A DNA stretch of 64,000 bases from Cupriavidus sp. P-10 (GCF_003402535.2 NZ_AP025171.1:2728001-2792000); one strand, 5' to 3'. Shown: positions 51,342 to 61,034, numbered from the stretch's first letter. The notes: a model not told the origin generated them from the letters alone. A program made the numbers and translations.

Positions 51342-52004
51342 ATGACCTTCGACCTTTTCGACAACCTCGACGACCCCGCCCCCGCCAACCCTGCGCCCGA
51401 GCGCCTGGCCGACGGCGCGGTGGTGCTGCGCGGCCTGGCCCGCGCGGACGCCGAGGCCCTGCTCGCCGATGTGCAGGCGGTCATTGCCGCCGCCCCGCTG
51501 CGCCACATGGTGACGCCCGGCGGCCTGACGATGTCGGTGGCGATGACCAATTGTGGCGATACTGGCTGGGTCTCAGACGTCCGCGGCTACCGCTATGACC
51601 GCATCGATCCGCTGAGCGGCCAGCCATGGCCGGCGATGCCACCGCGGCTGCGCGCACTGGCGCAAGAGGCGGCGGAACAGGCCGGCTTTGCCGGCTTCGC
51701 GCCCGATGCCTGCCTGGTCAACCGCTATGTGCCCGGCACACGCCTGTCGCTGCACCAGGACCGCGATGAACGTGACTTCAGCGCGCCAATCGTGTCAGTC
51801 TCGCTGGGGTTGCCGGCGGTATTCCTGTTCGGCGGCATGCGCCGCGCGGAGCGGCCGCAACGCGTGCGGCTGGCGCATGGCGACGTGGTGGTATGGGGCG
51901 GCCCGTCGCGGCTGGCCTTCCACGGTGTGGCGCCGCTGGCCGACGGCGATCATCCGCTGCTGGGGCGCGCGCGCATCAACCTGACATTCCGCAAGGCGCT
52001 GTAG
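51342..52004 (+). CDS. alkB: DNA oxidative demethylase AlkB
   Basis: Fe(II)/2-oxoglutarate dioxygenase of 220 aa. Iron ligands appear in SLHQDRDERD (HxD) and LAFHGVAPL (distal His), and the 2-oxoglutarate arginine and substrate-positioning motif in RARINLTFRKAL. MTPGG-like and NRYVPGTRL segments fit AlkB. It reverses N1-methyladenine and N3-methylcytosine lesions. Full length for the family. It stands alone after hicB. Confidence 0.94.
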   Translation: MTFDLFDNLDDPAPANPAPERLADGAVVLRGLARADAEALLADVQAVIAAAPLRHMVTPGGLTMSVAMTNCGDTGWVSDVRGYRYDRIDPLSGQPWPAMPPRLRALAQEAAEQAGFAGFAPDACLVNRYVPGTRLSLHQDRDERDFSAPIVSVSLGLPAVFLFGGMRRAERPQRVRLAHGDVVVWGGPSRLAFHGVAPLADGDHPLLGRARINLTFRKAL

Positions 52005-52097
52005 CGCGATACCCGCGCCAGGCGTGTTTGGCACTTTGTGCAGGGTTTTCTACAGTCAAGGGACTGCAGAGAACGCCAACGCGCAAAGGACCCCACC

Positions 52098-52577
52098 ATG
52101 CATCTCGAAGGCTCCTGCCATTGCGGCGCCGTCCATTTTTCGCTCGAATCGGACTCGCCGTGCCCGTACATGCACTGCCATTGCTCGATCTGCCGCAAGA
52201 CCGCCGGCGGAGGCGGCTATGCGATCAATATCGGCGGCGATGCCGCCACCCTGCACGTGCGCGGGCGCAAGTCCCTTGGCATCTACCACGCGGTGATGCG
52301 CGAACCCGGCAAGCGCGCGCGGCGTTCGCCGGCACAGCGGCATTTCTGCGTGAAGTGCGGCAGCGCGCTGTGGCTGTGGGATCCGCGCTGGCCGGAGCTG
52401 GTGTATCCGCACGCATCGGCCATTGACACGCCGCTGCCGCGCCCGCCCGAGGTGGTGGAGGCCTCGCTGGAATCCGCCGCGCCCTGGGTCGATGTGCCCA
52501 AGCGCAAGGGCCACGTGCACTGCGACACCTGGCCGGAGGAATCGCTGGCGGACTGGCATAAGCGCCACCGTCTGTAG
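52098..52577 (+). CDS. GFA family (Mss4-like fold) zinc protein
   Basis: Protein of 159 aa with the glutathione-dependent formaldehyde-activating (GFA) fold. Zn-binding cysteines occur in GSCHCGAVHF, HCHCSICRKTAG and HFCVKCGSALWLW. The C-terminus is polar. AAAGGA precedes the ATG. The family is named after a formaldehyde-glutathione enzyme, but most members, probably including this one, are of unknown activity. It lies 93 bases after alkB. Confidence 0.88.
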   Translation: MHLEGSCHCGAVHFSLESDSPCPYMHCHCSICRKTAGGGGYAINIGGDAATLHVRGRKSLGIYHAVMREPGKRARRSPAQRHFCVKCGSALWLWDPRWPELVYPHASAIDTPLPRPPEVVEASLESAAPWVDVPKRKGHVHCDTWPEESLADWHKRHRL

Positions 52578-52644
52578 CGCTGTAGCCGCGCTGACGGGGC
52601 CGGTCCACCACCGCCTTGCGCGGCTTCGCCGCGGGCCAGCGGCC

Positions 52645-53562
52645 TCAGGCCGGCAGGAAGCCCTCCACCGTCAGGTAGCGTTCGCCGGTGTCGTAGTTGA
52701 AACCCAGCACGCGCGCATTGGCCGGCAGTTCCGGCAGCTTCTGCGCGATCGCGGCCAGTGTCGCGCCGGACGAGATGCCGACCAGGATGCCTTCTTCGCG
52801 CGCGCAGCGGCGGGCCATCTCGCGCGCGGGTTCGGCATCGACCTGGATCACGCCGTCAAGCAGCGCGGTGTCGAGGTTCTTCGGGATAAAGCCCGCGCCG
52901 ATGCCCTGGATCGGGTGCGGTGCCGGCGCGCCGCCGGAGATCACCGGCGAGGCCACCGGCTCGACGCCGAAGACCTTGAGCTGCGGCCACTTGTCCTTCA
53001 GCACACGGGCGCAGCCGGTCAGATGGCCGCCAGTGCCGACGCCGGTGATCAGCACGTCGAGCCCTTCGGGGAAGTCGTTCAGGATCTCCAGCGCGGTGGT
53101 GCGTACGTGCACGTCGACGTTGGCGGGGTTCTCGAACTGCTGCGGCATCCAGGCGCCGGGCGTGGCGGCAACCAGTTCCTCGGCACGTGCGATCGACCCC
53201 TTCATGCCCTTCTCGCGCGGGGTCAGGTCGAAGCTGGCGCCATAGGCCAGCATCAGCCGGCGGCGTTCGATCGACATGCTGTCCGGCATCACCAGCACCA
53301 GCTTGTAGCCCTTGACCGCGGCCACCATGGCCAGGCCGATGCCGGTGTTGCCGGAGGTCGGCTCGATGATGGTGCCGCCCGGCTTCAGCACGCCGCGGCG
53401 CTCGGCGTCCTCGACCATCGACAGCGCGATGCGGTCCTTGATCGAGGCGCCCGGATTGCTGCGTTCGGACTTGATCCAGACTTCGTGCCCGCTGCCGAAC
53501 AGGCGGTTGATGCGGATATGCGGGGTATTGCCGATCGTCTGCAGGATGTTCTGGAACTTCAT
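52645..53562 (-). CDS. cysK: Cysteine synthase (O-acetylserine sulfhydrylase)
   Basis: PLP-dependent fold-type II enzyme of 305 aa. The PLP lysine lies in [12 protein letters not shown], the substrate loop in [13 protein letters not shown], the phosphate-binding loop in [12 protein letters not shown], and late motif [10 protein letters not shown]. It makes L-cysteine from O-acetylserine and sulfide. CysK and CysM are hard to separate by eye; the length and the TSGNTG loop are compatible with CysK. GGAG precedes the ATG. Transcribed away from the broken tauE gene. Confidence 0.9.
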   Translation of the reverse strand: MKFQNILQTIGNTPHIRINRLFGSGHEVWIKSERSNPGASIKDRIALSMVEDAERRGVLKPGGTIIEPTSGNTGIGLAMVAAVKGYKLVLVMPDSMSIERRRLMLAYGASFDLTPREKGMKGSIARAEELVAATPGAWMPQQFENPANVDVHVRTTALEILNDFPEGLDVLITGVGTGGHLTGCARVLKDKWPQLKVFGVEPVASPVISGGAPAPHPIQGIGAGFIPKNLDTALLDGVIQVDAEPAREMARRCAREEGILVGISSGATLAAIAQKLPELPANARVLGFNYDTGERYLTVEGFLPA

Positions 53563-53697
53563 CGTGTTCTCCGTGGCGGGCGCGGCGCGGCAGGCCCCTG
53601 GCGGGGCAATGGCGCTGCTGGATCGAAATGAATGGAAGATTCTAGTGCAAAGCGCCTGCCGGCTCCGTGGCGTATGATGATGCCCGCTGCGCATTAC

Positions 53698-53722
53698 GCT
53701 GGCCGCTGGCCGCTGGCCGCTG
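53698..53722 (+). repeat. 7-bp tandem repeat, 3.5 copies
   Basis: CGCTGGC repeated head to tail between the cysteine synthase and tauE genes. A 12-bp repeat CCCCATGCATTG, two copies, follows at 53769-53792. Confidence 0.7.
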
Positions 53723-53815
53723 TCACGCGCTTCCGGTTTCCCGCCCTCCGCTTTCACGCCCCGCACTGCCCCATGCATTGCCCCATGCATTGCCCCTGCT
53801 TTGCCCCCCGCCCCG

Positions 53816-54580
53816 ATGCCTGACCATTCCCTGCTGTCCTCGCTCCTGATCTTTGGCCTTGGCGGTGTGCTCGGTGGGGTGGGCGGGCTGTTTGGCATTG
53901 GCGGCGGGCTGATCGCGATCCCGGCATTGGGCCTGATCTACGGCATGGACCAGCAGCTGGCGCAGGGCACCGCGCTGGTGATGATCGCGCCCAATGTGCT
54001 GATCGGCTTCTGGCAGTACCGCAAGCGCGCGGACATCGCCCTGCGTACCGCGCTGGTGCTGGGCTTGTCGGCGGTGCTGGCCACGTGGCTGGCGGCGCGC
54101 GCGGCCACGGCCATGGACGCGCAGGTGCTGCGGCGCATTTTCGCGGTCTTCATGATCGGGCTGGCGCTGTATTTCCTGTGGCGGCTGTTGCCGGGGCGCG
54201 CGGCCACGGTGCAGCAGGCGCGCGTGTCGCCGCGCTGAATTCCATTGGTGGGCGTGGTCGGCGGCGTCTTTTCGGGCTTCTTCAGCGTGGGCGGCGGCGT
54301 GGTCGCGGCGCCGGCGCTGGTGGGGCTGTTCGGGCTGCGCCAGGCCGCGGCTCAGGGACTGGCGCTGGCCCTGGTGACGCCCGGCGCCGTGGTGGCGCTG
54401 GGCACCTATGCCCACGCCGGGCATGTCGACTGGGCCAGCGGCATTCCGCTGTCGCTGGGCGGCATGCTGACGATCTCATGGGGCGTGGCGCTGGCGCACC
54501 GGATGCCCGAGCGGCGCCTGCGTGCGCTGTTTGCCGTGTGCCTGATCGCCACGGCCATCGTGATGATGGTGCGCGGCTGA
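53816..54580 (+). pseudogene. TauE/SafE-family sulfite exporter gene interrupted by a stop
   Basis: Two open frames in the same reading phase, 53816-54238 and 54245-54580, together encode one TauE/SafE protein of about 254 aa with two homologous halves ([20 protein letters not shown] and GGVFSGFFSVGGGVVAAPAL). They are separated only by an in-frame TGA at 54236-54238 where Trp (TGG) would fit the family. The first half starts [17 protein letters not shown]. Either a nonsense mutation, a sequencing error, or two half-proteins that assemble. It lies divergent to the cysteine synthase, consistent with a sulfur-related role. Confidence 0.82.
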
Positions 54581-54596
54581 AAACGCCGCGCGGCGG

Positions 54597-55214
54597 CTAT
54601 TTGCGGAACACCAGGCTGAAGTTGTTCGCCGGCATCGGCACCGGTTCGTCGCAGCGCAACCCCTGCGCGGCGCCCAGCGCAATCACATCTTCCATGTCGC
54701 GCACGCCCCAGTCTGGGTCCGTGGCGCGCAGTTGTGCGTCAAAGGCGGCATTGCTCGGCGCGGTATGCGCGCCGCCGCGGCGATAGGGACCATACAGGTA
54801 GAGCACGCCGCCGGGACCCAGCAGCTTTCCGGCGCCGGCGAACAGCGCCTCGGCCGCGGCCCACGGCGAGATATGGAGCATGTTGATGCAGACCATCGCA
54901 TCGGCGGCATCGATGCCCCAGGGCTGGCGGCACACGTCAAGGTCCAGCGGCGCACGCACGTTGTGCAGGCGCGCATGGGCGGTCCATGCGGCGATCGACG
55001 CGCGCGCGGCATTGTCCGGATCGCTCGGCTGCCAGGTCAGGCCGGGAAACGCCGCGGCAAAGTGCGCCGCGTGCTGGCCGGTGCCGCTGGCGATTTCCAG
55101 CACCGTGCCGCTGGCGGGCAGCACATTGCGCAGCACCGCGAGGATGGGCTCGCGATTGCGCTCGGTGGCAGGCGCCATGCGGCGGGCGTCGGGGTCGTGG
55201 GTCTGGTCGGTCAT
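54597..55214 (-). CDS. DUF938 SAM-dependent methyltransferase
   Basis: Protein of 205 aa with the class I methyltransferase motif VLEIASGTGQHAAHFA and the DUF938 hallmarks ATERNREPILAVL, WQPSDPDNAARASI, CINMLHISPWAAAEALFAGA and YLYGPYRRGGAHTAPSN. Cytosolic. Substrate unknown. The 3' end converges with the tauE pseudogene, 16 bases apart. Confidence 0.9.
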   Translation of the reverse strand: MTDQTHDPDARRMAPATERNREPILAVLRNVLPASGTVLEIASGTGQHAAHFAAAFPGLTWQPSDPDNAARASIAAWTAHARLHNVRAPLDLDVCRQPWGIDAADAMVCINMLHISPWAAAEALFAGAGKLLGPGGVLYLYGPYRRGGAHTAPSNAAFDAQLRATDPDWGVRDMEDVIALGAAQGLRCDEPVPMPANNFSLVFRK

Positions 55215-55280
55215 GGCGACTAGCTCGTTTTCCGGGGGGAACGGCTAGCGTAGCAGAGTCTGCGCGGACTCGGGATGCAC

Positions 55281-55305
55281 AGGCGGCGGCGAAGCGCCGC
55301 CGCCT
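55281..55305 (-). terminator. GC-rich hairpin at the 3' end of the PhoX-like gene
   Basis: An 11-bp perfect stem (AGGCGGCGGCG with its complement) and 3-base loop lie 25 bases past the PhoX-like stop. No T-run follows, so a Rho-independent stop is only possible. Confidence 0.45.
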
Positions 55306-55329
55306 TCATGCCACGGCGACCGCTTGCAC

Positions 55330-57318
55330 TCAGGCCTTCGCCAGCTTCACGCCAGCCGGGTCCGCCGTCAGGTATCCCACCGCCGCGCCGAAGCGGTCCT
55401 TGTAATTGGCACGCACCAGCGGATCCAGCGTCGCCTTGACCTTGTCATGCAGCGGCGATTCCCAGTCGCCCACGTGCTGGAAGTTGCTCATCACGTAGGT
55501 CCAGCCGTTGATCTCGTCCACCGCATGCAGCCCCGTCGACTCGGCGCCGGCCGGGCACGACAGCACGCGGCTGAGCACCTTGGTGTCGACGTTGTAGGCC
55601 CACAGGAAGTTGTTGACGTGGGTGTTGCTGTCCTCGCCCACGAACAGCGTGCGCAGCTTCTCCGAGAACTTGAGGTTGTCGGGCGTGGCGACCTTGTCCG
55701 GGTTGGCGAAGTTGCCGAGCGCGTCCTGCTGCTTCATCTTGCCGCCGCCGAGGTCTTCGCTGATCAGCGCCGGCACCGCGGCCATGTCGACCGGCACCCA
55801 TTCGCTGTTGATCGCGTTGCCGCTCTTGTCGGCCTGGCCGCCTTTCAGGTTCAGCTCATAGACCGCGCCGGAGTACGGGCCCTCGACCTGGATGTCGCCC
55901 TGGTTGGCGGCATTGCCGGTGAGCATGCTCGACTCGATGCGCGACATCGCCGAGTAGGCTTTCTTGTCCTTGATATTGACCGTGGTGCCTTCCATCTTGG
56001 TAAAGCCCAGGCTGCCGCCGACCAGCGCGGCGTAGCGGTGGGTTTCCAGGTAGGCGGCGGCCTTCTCCATGCCCGGCACCAGCTTGATCCAGTTGGCCTT
56101 GCCGTTATAGAGGATGCGGGTGTAGCTGCTGTCGTTCGGATTGACGGTCTGCACGTCCATGATGTCGGCCAGCCTGATGCCGCCATCGACCAGCGCACGG
56201 ATCTCGGCACTGGTAGCACTGCCCAGCTTGATCCACGACAGCGTGGCGCTGCCCGGGCCGGCGCCCGAGGTCTGCTGCCACTTGCCCACGTACAGCGAAC
56301 CGCTGGACAGGTCGCGCGCCTGGTCGGCGATGAACACGAACAGGCCGCCGTTGGTGGCATCGTCACCCATCAGCACGGTGCGCTCGTCGGGCATGACCTG
56401 CACCAGCTCGTGCGAGATGCGGCCGAGGCAGTAGTGCTTCCTGATGGTGCCGGTGCCGTCGGGATTGACCGTCACTTCCGGCAGGTGGCCATAGTTGTAA
56501 GCGTTGGCCCGGTTGGCGTCGCCGTAGAGGTTCTGGCTGTAACCCTGCAGCTGCGTGACCGCGGCGGCGTCCTTCAGGTCGGTTTCGTACTCTTCGCTCG
56601 ACAGGTGGGTGTTCCACGGCGACAGGCTCGCGCCGCAGGTGATCCACAGGCCGTTGACGCCGGAGGTATCGACGTTGTGGTATTTCACCGGCGTCAGCTT
56701 GCCGGTGGCCGGATCCTGGTCCAGCGTCACGATCGCGATCGGCGACGGCAGCAGGCCGTACATGCTGGTGTTGTTCTGGTTGCGCGAGGTGTACTCGAAC
56801 TGCACTACGGCGAACACGGTATTGCCCTTCACGCCGGACACGGTCGGATTGGCCAGCTTCAGCAGCGAGCTGCCGTCCGGTGCGTCGGAGAAGAACTGGC
56901 GTTCCTTGCCGGCCACGGAGTTGTCCACGATCGGCTGGTTATTGATGTCGTAGTAGCCGCCGGCCACGATGGTGCCGCCCTTGCCGTCGGGCAGCGTGTC
57001 GCCGGTGACGAAGAACGGCTGGTAGGCGAGCTTGTAGGTGGTGCTGCTGCCATCGCTGAACGACACCTTCAGGCTCGAACCCACGGTGGTGGTCGCCATC
57101 GCGGCGGGATCCGCCAGCGTGGGCGCGTTCATCGGGATGAACTCCGCCGTCGTGAAGGTGGCGCCAGCCGCCGGGCTGGTGGGGGGCGCGGCCACGGCAT
57201 CGTCGCTGCCGCCGCAGCCGGCCAGCAGGCCGGTGGAAGCCAGGCCAAGCGGTAGCATCGGCGCGCCCGCCAGCAGTTTCAGTGCCTTGCGGCGGCCAGC
57301 ATCAGGTTTCTGTTGCAT
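55330..57318 (-). CDS. PhoX-like (DUF839) alkaline phosphatase family protein, Tat lipoprotein
   Basis: Protein of 662 aa. The N-terminus has a twin-arginine stretch (GRRKALKLLAG), a hydrophobic core and a lipobox-like LLAGCGGSDD, so it should be exported folded by Tat and lipid-anchored. The body matches DUF839/PhoX: GLWITCGASLSPWNTHLSSE, GRISHELVQVMPDERTVLMG, GGLFVFIADQARDL and the late GEDSNTHVNNFLWAYNVDT. Proteins of this family bind Ca and Fe and release phosphate from organic esters; activity here is inferred. Some members have other hydrolase roles. The ATG at 57318 lacks a strong ribosome binding site. Confidence 0.87.
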   Translation of the reverse strand: MQQKPDAGRRKALKLLAGAPMLPLGLASTGLLAGCGGSDDAVAAPPTSPAAGATFTTAEFIPMNAPTLADPAAMATTTVGSSLKVSFSDGSSTTYKLAYQPFFVTGDTLPDGKGGTIVAGGYYDINNQPIVDNSVAGKERQFFSDAPDGSSLLKLANPTVSGVKGNTVFAVVQFEYTSRNQNNTSMYGLLPSPIAIVTLDQDPATGKLTPVKYHNVDTSGVNGLWITCGASLSPWNTHLSSEEYETDLKDAAAVTQLQGYSQNLYGDANRANAYNYGHLPEVTVNPDGTGTIRKHYCLGRISHELVQVMPDERTVLMGDDATNGGLFVFIADQARDLSSGSLYVGKWQQTSGAGPGSATLSWIKLGSATSAEIRALVDGGIRLADIMDVQTVNPNDSSYTRILYNGKANWIKLVPGMEKAAAYLETHRYAALVGGSLGFTKMEGTTVNIKDKKAYSAMSRIESSMLTGNAANQGDIQVEGPYSGAVYELNLKGGQADKSGNAINSEWVPVDMAAVPALISEDLGGGKMKQQDALGNFANPDKVATPDNLKFSEKLRTLFVGEDSNTHVNNFLWAYNVDTKVLSRVLSCPAGAESTGLHAVDEINGWTYVMSNFQHVGDWESPLHDKVKATLDPLVRANYKDRFGAAVGYLTADPAGVKLAKA

Positions 57319-57583
57319 GTTTTTATCCGGGGAAAGGGATGGATTTGTGTTTTGACTGCTTGATCGCGCCGGGCACCACGCGGGCGGCCGGGCACCTGTT
57401 GGCACAGGCGGGCGGCGGGCGGCATTGCGCCCGACCGCCGCAGATCGTAGGCCGCGTTTGTGACAGGAAGTTGACGATGCAACACTTCGGCCGGAGGCAG
57501 GGCCGGACCCGGCGAGCCGCTGCGGTACACTCCCCAGTTCTGTCCGCAGGCCCTTGCGCCGCCCTTTTTCCCGTCCGTCCCGC

Positions 57584-58198
57584 TTGCCGACCTACACGCT
57601 AGCCCACCCCGTCCAGTCCGAAATCGAAATCCGCAAGAGCCGTTTCCTGGCCCTGGCCTTGCCGGTGGCCGACCGCGACGCGGCCATGGCCGCGCTGCAC
57701 GCGCTGCGCGCGGAACACCCCACCGCTACCCATGTGTGCTGGGCGCTGCTCGCCGGCGGCGCGTCGGGCATGTCCGACGACGGCGAACCCTCGGGCACGG
57801 CCGGCCGGCCGATCCTGGAAGTGCTGCGCCACCACGACCTCGACGGCGTGCTGGCCGCGGTGGTGCGCTACTACGGCGGCGTCAAGCTGGGCGCTGGCGG
57901 GTTGGTGCGCGCTTACACCGATGCCATCGCCGCCGCGCTGAAATCGGCCGAACGGATCGAGCGCATCGCCTACGCCACGCTGACGATATCGATCGACTAC
58001 GCCGACGAGCCGCGCGTGCGCCGCTGGATCGAGCAGGCGGCCCAGCAGGGCTGCACGCTGGCCGATACCGCCTACGGTGCGCTGGCGACACTGGTGCTGC
58101 GCCTGCCCGCCACGCAAGTGGACGCGGCACGCGACGCCTTGCGCGACGCCACCCATGGGCGCGCGCAGTTTCCGCAGGCAGAGGATTCCGATGGCTGA
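57584..58198 (+). CDS. yigZ: YigZ / IMPACT family protein
   Basis: About 204 aa. The IMPACT N-terminal domain shows EIEIRKSRFLALALPVADRD, SDDGEPSGTAGRPILEVL and VVRYYGGVKLGAGGLVRAYT; a ferredoxin-like DUF1949 domain follows at about 135-195. The family is thought to interact with translation or RNA; the enzyme role is unknown. No ATG or GTG precedes the domain. TTG at 57584 is the shorter plausible start and TTG at 57554 the longer. It overlaps the ferredoxin gene by eight bases. Confidence 0.88.
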   Translation: MPTYTLAHPVQSEIEIRKSRFLALALPVADRDAAMAALHALRAEHPTATHVCWALLAGGASGMSDDGEPSGTAGRPILEVLRHHDLDGVLAAVVRYYGGVKLGAGGLVRAYTDAIAAALKSAERIERIAYATLTISIDYADEPRVRRWIEQAAQQGCTLADTAYGALATLVLRLPATQVDAARDALRDATHGRAQFPQAEDSDG

Positions 58199-58505
58199 GC
58201 GCGACGCGTCCATGGCCGGCAACGACGGCGAGTTCACCGCGCAGGTGCTGCCGGGCGGCCAGACCTTTGCCGCCTCGCCCGAACTGAGCCTGCTGGAAGC
58301 CGCGTTGCTCGACGGCGTGTCGCTGCCCAACTCCTGCCGCAACGGCACCTGCCGGGCCTGTGCCAGCCGGCTGCATGCCGGATCGATCCGCTACCGGATC
58401 GAATGGCCCGGGCTGAGCCTGGATGAGAAAGAGGAAGGGCTGATCCTGCCGTGCGTGGCTTGTGCGGTCAGTGATGTGGTGATTGAGCCGTTAACGCTGG
58501 GGTGA
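58191..58505 (+). CDS. 2Fe-2S ferredoxin
   Basis: Plant-type ferredoxin of 104 aa. The cluster ligands are read in LPNSCRNGTCRACASRL (C-x4-C-x2-C) and the distal ILPCVACAV. The N-terminal beta-grasp strand (FTAQVLPGGQTFAASPELSL) is typical. It is a soluble one-electron carrier. It starts inside the end of yigZ, so the two are translationally coupled; the biological partner is not evident. Confidence 0.9.
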   Translation: MAERDASMAGNDGEFTAQVLPGGQTFAASPELSLLEAALLDGVSLPNSCRNGTCRACASRLHAGSIRYRIEWPGLSLDEKEEGLILPCVACAVSDVVIEPLTLG

Positions 58506-58511
58506 CGCGCC

Positions 58512-59612
58512 TCACCCACCCACCGCCAGAAAAAACCGCAACGCCAGCTTCAACCCGTCCGGCCCCGCCGGGTCCGAGAACGCGTGCCCGCCCGCGCCGC
58601 CGCTCCAGGCGTGCCCCAGACCTTCGACCCGCACCATCCGCAAGTAGGGCGCCTTGCCTTCGGTCCAGTCGAATACATCGACCGCCCGCCGCATGCCACG
58701 CTGGATGCGCCGGGCCGGCACCGCCGCGAGCGGATGCGCGCCTTCCGGCTGCAGGTGCATCCACAGCGCAGCCGCCGCGGTGGCGTTGCTGAAATCGACC
58801 ATGGCATCGGCATCGCCATGCAGCAGCAACAGCGGCGGCGGGCGCCGGCCGGCGAGGCCAAGGCGCAGCGCGTGGACGGCGTGGGCGTCGGGCCCGCGCT
58901 GGCCGCGCATCGCCCGTGCCGCCTGCGTGGCGTTGGTGGCGCTCCATGGCACGGCGCCGGAATGCGAGCCGACCGCGGCGAAGCGCGCGGGATAGCGCAG
59001 CCCGAGCATCAGTGCCATGGCCCCGCCCGCCGACAACCCGAGCACGCTGATGCGATCGGCCGCCACCGGATGGCGGCGGCAAGCCTGGTCGATCAGCGCC
59101 ATCAGCAAGCCGGCTTCGGCGGCGCCCTGCGCGGCGGGACGGAACCAGTTCCAGCAGCGCTGCGCGTTGGCCTGCGAGCTCTGTTCGGGCATCAGCACCA
59201 CCCAGCCCGCCTCGCGCGCCACGGCGGCGGCGCGCGTGACGGCGGCAAAGCTGGCGGTGTCCTGCCCGCAGCCATGCAGCAGCACCAGCATCGGCGCGCG
59301 GCGCCTGGCATTGACGCCGGCCGGCACGAAGATGCGATAGCGTCGCGGCGCGAGCGGACCGGCGCCCCAGCTGCCCTCTTCCCAGCGTCCGCTGCCACGG
59401 CTGCGCGGCGGCTCGGCTGGCGATACCACGCCCGACAGCGCGCGCTGCGTGGCGGCGGTGACTGCAGCGGATTGCTTCACCGCGTTGCGCACGATGGCCT
59501 CGGTCATCGGCTTGGTGAAGTTGCGGTTGACCGCGCGCTGCATGCTGCGGGCATTGCGCGTGGCGGCCTTGTTCAGCGTGGACCAGAGCTTTGCACCGGA
59601 AGAGCGGGGCAT
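58512..59612 (-). CDS. PHB depolymerase family esterase
   Basis: Protein of 366 aa. After an N-terminal region of about 90 residues (KLWSTLNKAATRNARSMQRA, possibly phasin- or granule-related) comes an alpha/beta-hydrolase of the PHB depolymerase family: oxyanion region VLLHGCGQDTASFA, nucleophile in GLSAGGAMALML, acid in LHGDADAMVDF and His in GLGHAWSGG. No signal peptide, so intracellular. It may degrade stored polyhydroxyalkanoate or another ester. The ATG at 59612 is chosen since upstream in-frame Met codons lack ribosome binding sites. Confidence 0.85.
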   Translation of the reverse strand: MPRSSGAKLWSTLNKAATRNARSMQRAVNRNFTKPMTEAIVRNAVKQSAAVTAATQRALSGVVSPAEPPRSRGSGRWEEGSWGAGPLAPRRYRIFVPAGVNARRRAPMLVLLHGCGQDTASFAAVTRAAAVAREAGWVVLMPEQSSQANAQRCWNWFRPAAQGAAEAGLLMALIDQACRRHPVAADRISVLGLSAGGAMALMLGLRYPARFAAVGSHSGAVPWSATNATQAARAMRGQRGPDAHAVHALRLGLAGRRPPPLLLLHGDADAMVDFSNATAAAALWMHLQPEGAHPLAAVPARRIQRGMRRAVDVFDWTEGKAPYLRMVRVEGLGHAWSGGAGGHAFSDPAGPDGLKLALRFFLAVGG

Positions 59613-59764
59613 GCGGCGTCCTGTCGGCGTGGGTAACCCGTGCATCATATGCCGAGTCGCGTGCATGGCATGGCGCACAGCATCGGCATTGCATGCAACG
59701 CGATCCCGATCACTGCCTACAATGCAAGGGCCGTGTCGCGCCGAGGCACGCACAGGAGGCGAGC

Positions 59765-59965
59765 ATGATCGATGCAACGAGCCAGTTCAGGCCCCTGGAT
59801 CCGGGCCGCATTAACCTGATGGATCCGCTTGAAGTGCAGTACTGGTGCCGCGAACTTAACTGCAGCGAGCAGGACCTCGAAGCTGCCGTCGATGCCGCCG
59901 GCGACCATATCGCCGCGGTGCGGGACCAGCTCGAGTCAAACCCGCCGGGCACCCCGCCACACTGA
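59765..59965 (+). CDS. DUF3606 small protein
   Basis: Protein of 66 aa matching DUF3606: RINLMDPLEVQYWCRELNCS, EQDLEAAVDAAGDHIAAVRD. The fold is a short helical domain of unknown role. AGGAGG precedes the ATG. Divergent from the esterase gene. A strong hairpin follows at 60025-60062. Confidence 0.85.
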   Translation: MIDATSQFRPLDPGRINLMDPLEVQYWCRELNCSEQDLEAAVDAAGDHIAAVRDQLESNPPGTPPH

Positions 59966-60284
59966 AGCCCCGGGGCACGGCCGGATCATGCCGGCCGTGC
60001 CTGTCATGACCCCGCTTGCCCGATCCAGTGCCTGCGCCGTCGATCAACGGCGCAGGCACTGGTCGTGCGTCTCGACTATCTCGAACGGTTCCGGTGCTGG
60101 CGAGCGCTCCAGCGGCGGCCGCATACCCGGAATAAGCGCAGTGCAGACCGGAATTCAGTAATGCTGTGTTCGCGTGGGGCAGGTTTTGCTGCATGATTTC
60201 GGGCCCGGGTCAGGCCTGGCAGCAGACCGCGCCGGCCCGGGAGATCCGAGTACATGGGGGTCACCTACACGAGGACGCATCGAC
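59966..60284. other. Intergenic region between DUF3606 and carbonic anhydrase genes
   Basis: These 319 bases hold no gene I can support. They contain the 16-bp hairpin at 60025-60062 and the leader of the carbonic anhydrase gene. Confidence 0.55.
60025..60062 (+). terminator. 16-bp perfect hairpin after DUF3606
   Basis: CCAGTGCCTGCGCCGT (60025-60040) pairs perfectly with 60047-60062 around a 6-base loop. It is followed by GGTCGTGCG with no T-run. Probably a transcription stop or a 3'-end stabiliser. Confidence 0.6.
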
Positions 60285-61034
60285 ATGATCATCAAGCTGC
60301 CGGCCATCACCATTTGTGCAGCCCTGCTCGCCCCTGCTGCCTGGGCAGGCAACGACGCCCACTGGAGCTACGCCGGCCCGACCGGCGCCAGCCATTGGGG
60401 CGGGCTTGACGCCGGCTACAAGACCTGCTCGCTGGGCAAGCACCAGTCGCCCATCGATATCCGGACCGGCAAGGCCGTGAGCGCGGACCTGAAGCCGATC
60501 GGCTTTGGCTACACCGCAACGCAGGCAACCGTGGTCAACACCGGCCATACCATCCAGGTCAACCTGCCGGCAGGCGGGCAGGCCGAGTTCGACGGCGCGG
60601 CGTACAAGCTGGTGCAGTTCCACTTCCATACGCCGAGCGAGGAGAAGGTCAACGGCAAGACCTATCCGCTGGTGGCGCACCTGGTGCACCAGAACGCCGA
60701 AGGCAAGCTGGCGGTGGTGGCGGTGCTGTTCAAGACCGGGCGCGAGAATGCGGCATTGCAGCCGGTCTTTGCCAGCCTGCCGGCCAAGGCCGGCGAATCG
60801 CGCGAGCTGGGGGCTCCGATTGACGTGGCGGCACTGCTGCCTGCGCAGCAGTCTTACTGGGCGTTCACCGGCTCGCTGACCACGCCGCCCTGCAGCGAGG
60901 ATGTGAAGTGGCAGGTGCTGAAGACGCCGGTGGAGATTTCGGCGGCGCAACTGGCGGCGTTCCGCAAGCTTTACCGGATGAACGCGCGGCCGGTGCAGCC
61001 GCTGAACGGGCGGGTGGTGCAGGCGGGGCGTTGA
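60285..61034 (+). CDS. Periplasmic alpha-class carbonic anhydrase
   Basis: Protein of 249 aa with a Sec signal peptide (IIKLPAITICAALLAPAAWA, cleavage near residue 21). It has the alpha-CA core HWSYAGPTGASHWGGLD, KHQSPIDIRTGKAV, zinc histidines in VQFHFHTPSEEKVNG and PLVAHLVHQ, and YWAFTGSLTTPPCSEDVKW. It hydrates CO2 in the periplasm. The upstream in-frame extension to 60174 has no signal or ribosome binding site and is excluded. Confidence 0.94.
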   Translation: MIIKLPAITICAALLAPAAWAGNDAHWSYAGPTGASHWGGLDAGYKTCSLGKHQSPIDIRTGKAVSADLKPIGFGYTATQATVVNTGHTIQVNLPAGGQAEFDGAAYKLVQFHFHTPSEEKVNGKTYPLVAHLVHQNAEGKLAVVAVLFKTGRENAALQPVFASLPAKAGESRELGAPIDVAALLPAQQSYWAFTGSLTTPPCSEDVKWQVLKTPVEISAAQLAAFRKLYRMNARPVQPLNGRVVQAGR

